From Desulfobacterales bacterium (lineage in GTDB: Bacteria; Desulfobacterota; Desulfobacteria; Desulfobacterales; SpSt-501), in NCBI GenBank assembly GCA_030834695.1, contig JAUQXK010000014.1:51945-115944 (forward strand): 64,000 nt of DNA. The letters are read 5' to 3'. This document shows, piece by piece, positions 62,172-64,000 of this stretch; the stretch's first letter is position 1; the number at the start of each line of letters is the position of its first letter. The position numbers and the translations under genes were made by a program. The notes beneath the pieces are model-generated. The model made no database searches, was not told where the DNA came from, and worked only from the letters and a program-made list of their open reading frames with translations.

Positions 62172-62206
62172 AAAAACAAAACGGGCGACCTTGCGGCCGC
62201 CCGTTT
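62172..62206 (-). terminator. Hairpin terminator, best read on the minus strand
   Basis: AAACGGGCG (62179-62187) pairs with CGCCCGTTT (62198-62206) around a 10-base loop. Read leftward it is followed by a T-rich run (TTTTGTTTTTT), a good intrinsic terminator; it may also stop + transcription weakly. Confidence 0.75.
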
Positions 62207-62349
62207 GCTTCGATGTCAGGAAGCGGATGGGATATCGCTGTACCTCGCTCGGACGCTTGCTAAGCCGTCCTTTGGCTTCAGCCCCCCACCATCTTCCGGC
62301 GGATCGCAGTTTTTCGCGACCCGTTGAATAAAAAGATTAATACGCTTTT

Positions 62350-62540
62350 GAACCTGTCAAGGTAGGCCGCACCAATCGGGTCTTTGACACTCGAATCCCC
62401 GCAAGAGCAGCGAGGGGAAGCCCCGGCTGGAACCAGCGGCTAACATGTGGGCAGGCGACCGCATGGAACGGTGCCGAGACACTCCTGCTAAGGCAGGTGA
62501 TAAGCTGTATCGCCTGGATTGCGGTAATCGATTTTTTTGG
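62350..62540. ncRNA. Candidate structured noncoding RNA
   Basis: A dense set of short complementary pairs: TGTCAA (near 62355) with TTGACA (near 62384), TCCCC with GGGGA, GGGG-AAG-CCCC, GCTGG-AA-CCAGC, GGC-G-ACCG with CGGTGCC, CCTGC-TAAG-GCAGG, and CAGGCG (near 62452) with CGCCTG (near 62511) enclosing the last two. A run of seven T follows at about 62531-62537. The pattern looks like a branched RNA ending in a T run on the + strand. It is not a tRNA, tmRNA, RNase P RNA or a riboswitch I recognise. Confidence 0.35.
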
Positions 62541-62728
62541 GATATACGCCGGGAACACAATCTATCGAATTTCCTCACAGCCAGGATGATATCCACACTC
62601 TTCTGTTCAGCGGTCTGGTTGCGATTCGTTCACGACTTATAAAATACGCGAAAAGTTGCGAAGATGGGTTTTGATCGCCAGTTATTAGTCAAACATTGCA
62701 CACCTGCTGTCCATTTCGAAAGCATCAC

Positions 62729-64000
62729 CTATCCTTTTTCATCCCCGTGGGGTTTTTGTGCCAGTGAAGACTCGCGCGCTTGTGGACATGCCCGAATGGC
62801 TGCAACGAGTTCAGCAGCGGTGCACCCCTTGGTCTTGTAGTCGGCGGCCCCGGCATCGCGCATAGCCTGCGCGCGTTCCTGGTCTTCATACATCGAAAGG
62901 CCGATGATGCAGATGTCCGGGTACTGCCCATGAATGATCCGCGCAGCCTCGATTCCGTTGACCCTGGGCATGCTGACATCCATCAGGATAACGTCCGGCT
63001 TAAGCTTCTGCGCGAGTTCGATGGCCTCCCTCCCGTCAGCGGCCTGCCCGACGACCTCGAGACACGGCTCATTCCTTAACAGGCGGCCAAGACCGTTGCG
63101 GAAAAGGGCATGGTCGTCGGCTAGCAGCACTCGAATCGTCGTTCCCTGATCCTTCACAGTGTCTTCTTGGGGTTCGGCAACCAGAGTGCACATGCGATCG
63201 ATCGGGAGCGGTACTACAGCAGGCGCTGGGCCATGGGGCACCATCAACGTCAAACGGCTGCCCTTGCCGGGGGCGCTGTCGATTTGAACACTGCCGCCGA
63301 TCAGCCCAATCCGCTCCCGGATGCTGAACAACCCGAAGCCTCCGCCGTTTTCCCCCGGCAATTTCAGTTGGCAGGGATCGAACCCAGCGCCCTCATCGCT
63401 CACGATGATCTGCAACCCGGCTCCGTCCATCTGCCGCATCCTCACCCGTGCCCGGGATACCTGTGCATGCTTGACGGTGTTAAACAACAATTCGCGCACC
63501 GATTCGAAGAGAAAAATCTTCACATCCTCTGGCAACTGGGACTTATCTTCGATCGCAAGCTCGACATTCAAGTTGTATTTATCCCGCATCCAGCGGGCCA
63601 GCCATTCCAGGCCCGACGATAGGCCGCCATCGTAAAGAACCGGCGGGCTCAGATCCACGCATAACGAACGTGACATATGCATGGACTCAGCAATCGTTTT
63701 GTCAATCTCCTTTGCCTGCTTAAGATCGTCATCAGCCAGCCCGTCCGATAGACCTCCCAGCTGCAGTTTCGCCGAAGCCAAGTGCTGTTGGAGACCATCG
63801 TGCAGGATCTTTGATAAGCGCCTGCGTTCGGCCTGCTCGGCCATGGTCAACTGGCCCGCCAAGCACCGCAGCTGATCTGCCCGTTCGGCCAACTGCTCGT
63901 TGACCAGCTTCAGCTCTTCTTCGGCCCGCACGCGCTGCTCGATTTCCCCTTGCAGGGCTTCAACCGTACGGGCCAGGTCCGAGGTGCGCTCGGCTACCCG
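62729..64000 (-). CDS. NarL-type histidine kinase fused to a receiver (5' end beyond window)
   Basis: At least 423 residues; the reading frame stays open to the window edge and the bases 63932-64000 continue the coiled coil (RVAERTSDLARTVEALQGEI), so the start lies outside. It has a HisKA_3 dimerisation helix with the His in ILHDGLQQHL, an HATPase domain (DEGAGFDPCQ, GGFGLFSIRERIGLIGG) and a C-terminal receiver beginning IRVLLADDHALF with the acceptor in LMDVSMPRVNG. NarL/LiaR receivers normally carry a HTH output domain; here the protein stops after the receiver, so the output is lost or supplied elsewhere. Confidence 0.88.
   Translation of the reverse strand, partial: RVAERTSDLARTVEALQGEIEQRVRAEEELKLVNEQLAERADQLRCLAGQLTMAEQAERRRLSKILHDGLQQHLASAKLQLGGLSDGLADDDLKQAKEIDKTIAESMHMSRSLCVDLSPPVLYDGGLSSGLEWLARWMRDKYNLNVELAIEDKSQLPEDVKIFLFESVRELLFNTVKHAQVSRARVRMRQMDGAGLQIIVSDEGAGFDPCQLKLPGENGGGFGLFSIRERIGLIGGSVQIDSAPGKGSRLTLMVPHGPAPAVVPLPIDRMCTLVAEPQEDTVKDQGTTIRVLLADDHALFRNGLGRLLRNEPCLEVVGQAADGREAIELAQKLKPDVILMDVSMPRVNGIEAARIIHGQYPDICIIGLSMYEDQERAQAMRDAGAADYKTKGCTAAELVAAIRACPQARESSLAQKPHGDEKG

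Larger units (their letters stand above)
61775..62728. other. Long gap without a credible gene
   Basis: About 950 bases. Several short frames are open here (for example 61956-62327 + and 62337-62558 -), but none has a convincing ribosome site or family match, and one crosses a terminator. The segment instead holds a strong hairpin at 62172-62206 and a set of RNA-like hairpins at 62350-62540, described separately. It may hold the control region of the NarL-type kinase gene's far end and relics of insertions. Confidence 0.5.

Noticed and set aside
61956..62327. A 123-residue frame in the gene-free stretch
   Set aside because: No ribosome site, no family match, and it runs straight through a good hairpin terminator at 62172-62206.
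62337..62558. Small minus-strand frames in the RNA-like region
   Set aside because: They are Ser/Pro/Arg-rich with no start signal and coincide with the paired RNA segments.

Overview
The window reads as a stretch of chromosome from a high-GC, Gram-negative, largely anaerobic bacterium, most likely a Desulfobacterota (Deltaproteobacteria, Desulfobacterales-like) lineage. The reasons are the gene content seen directly: a complete tol-pal set (outer membrane), a diheme-type succinate dehydrogenase/fumarate reductase ordered C-A-B, a NuoE/HndA - DRTGG - NuoF/HndC electron-transfer module, rubredoxin with hemerythrin, LarE, and many PAS hybrid kinases. No taxonomic marker beyond rplM/rpsI is present, so the lineage is an inference.

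Layout. 1-6.9 kb (+): DUF721 protein, TrmN6-like methyltransferase, two tRNA-Ser genes (CGA and GGA), dnaX-ybaB-recR, a YkgJ-type Cys-cluster protein, a glutamate-racemase homologue that has lost both catalytic cysteines, and a sensor-less hybrid kinase. 7-11 kb (-): sdhB, sdhA, sdhC and an HD-domain nucleotidase. 11.1-16.3 kb (+): tolQ-tolR-tolA-tolB-pal-cpoB with a good promoter. 16.4-20.5 kb (+): ruvC-ruvA-ruvB, a SAM hydroxide adenosyltransferase and an unknown membrane protein. 20.5-21.5 kb (+): rplM-rpsI with promoter and terminator. 21.5-24 kb (+): pxpABC (5-oxoprolinase). 24-38.5 kb (-): PilZ protein, livF-G-M-H-J, a YcsI/DUF1445 protein, an M24 peptidase and oppF-D-C-B-A; this looks like an uptake and catabolic block for amino acids, 5-oxoproline and peptides. 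38.5-42.1 kb: larE and a periplasmic retropepsin-like protein (+), then a GspA/ExeA-type ATPase fused to an OmpA domain (-). 42.3-45.9 kb (-): two paralogous MTA/SAH deaminases and a purine nucleoside phosphorylase. 46-49.4 kb (+): nuoE, DRTGG protein, nuoF, rseC-like gene. 49.5-53.5 kb: clpS and a small partner (-), zinc-ribbon PilZ protein, tag, hemerythrin, rubredoxin, MetE/UROD-like protein (+). 53.9-64 kb: an accessory-looking signalling region with a five-PAS hybrid kinase, a truncated PAS protein, another PAS kinase, an orphan protein, about 950 bases without a credible gene but with RNA-like hairpins, and a NarL-type kinase-receiver fusion cut by the window end.

The most unusual signals are: (1) a MurI homologue with Ser at both catalytic Cys positions; (2) a set of imperfect inverted repeats, each built from its own short word, sitting in the gaps of the 29-44 kb catabolic block; (3) the pxpABC / YcsI / Liv / Opp / M24 association; (4) the AAA ATPase-OmpA fusion; (5) an electron-bifurcation-type NuoE-DRTGG-NuoF module with no catalytic partner nearby; and (6) a structured non-coding segment near 62.4 kb. 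No CRISPR array, transposase, integrase or phage gene was found.
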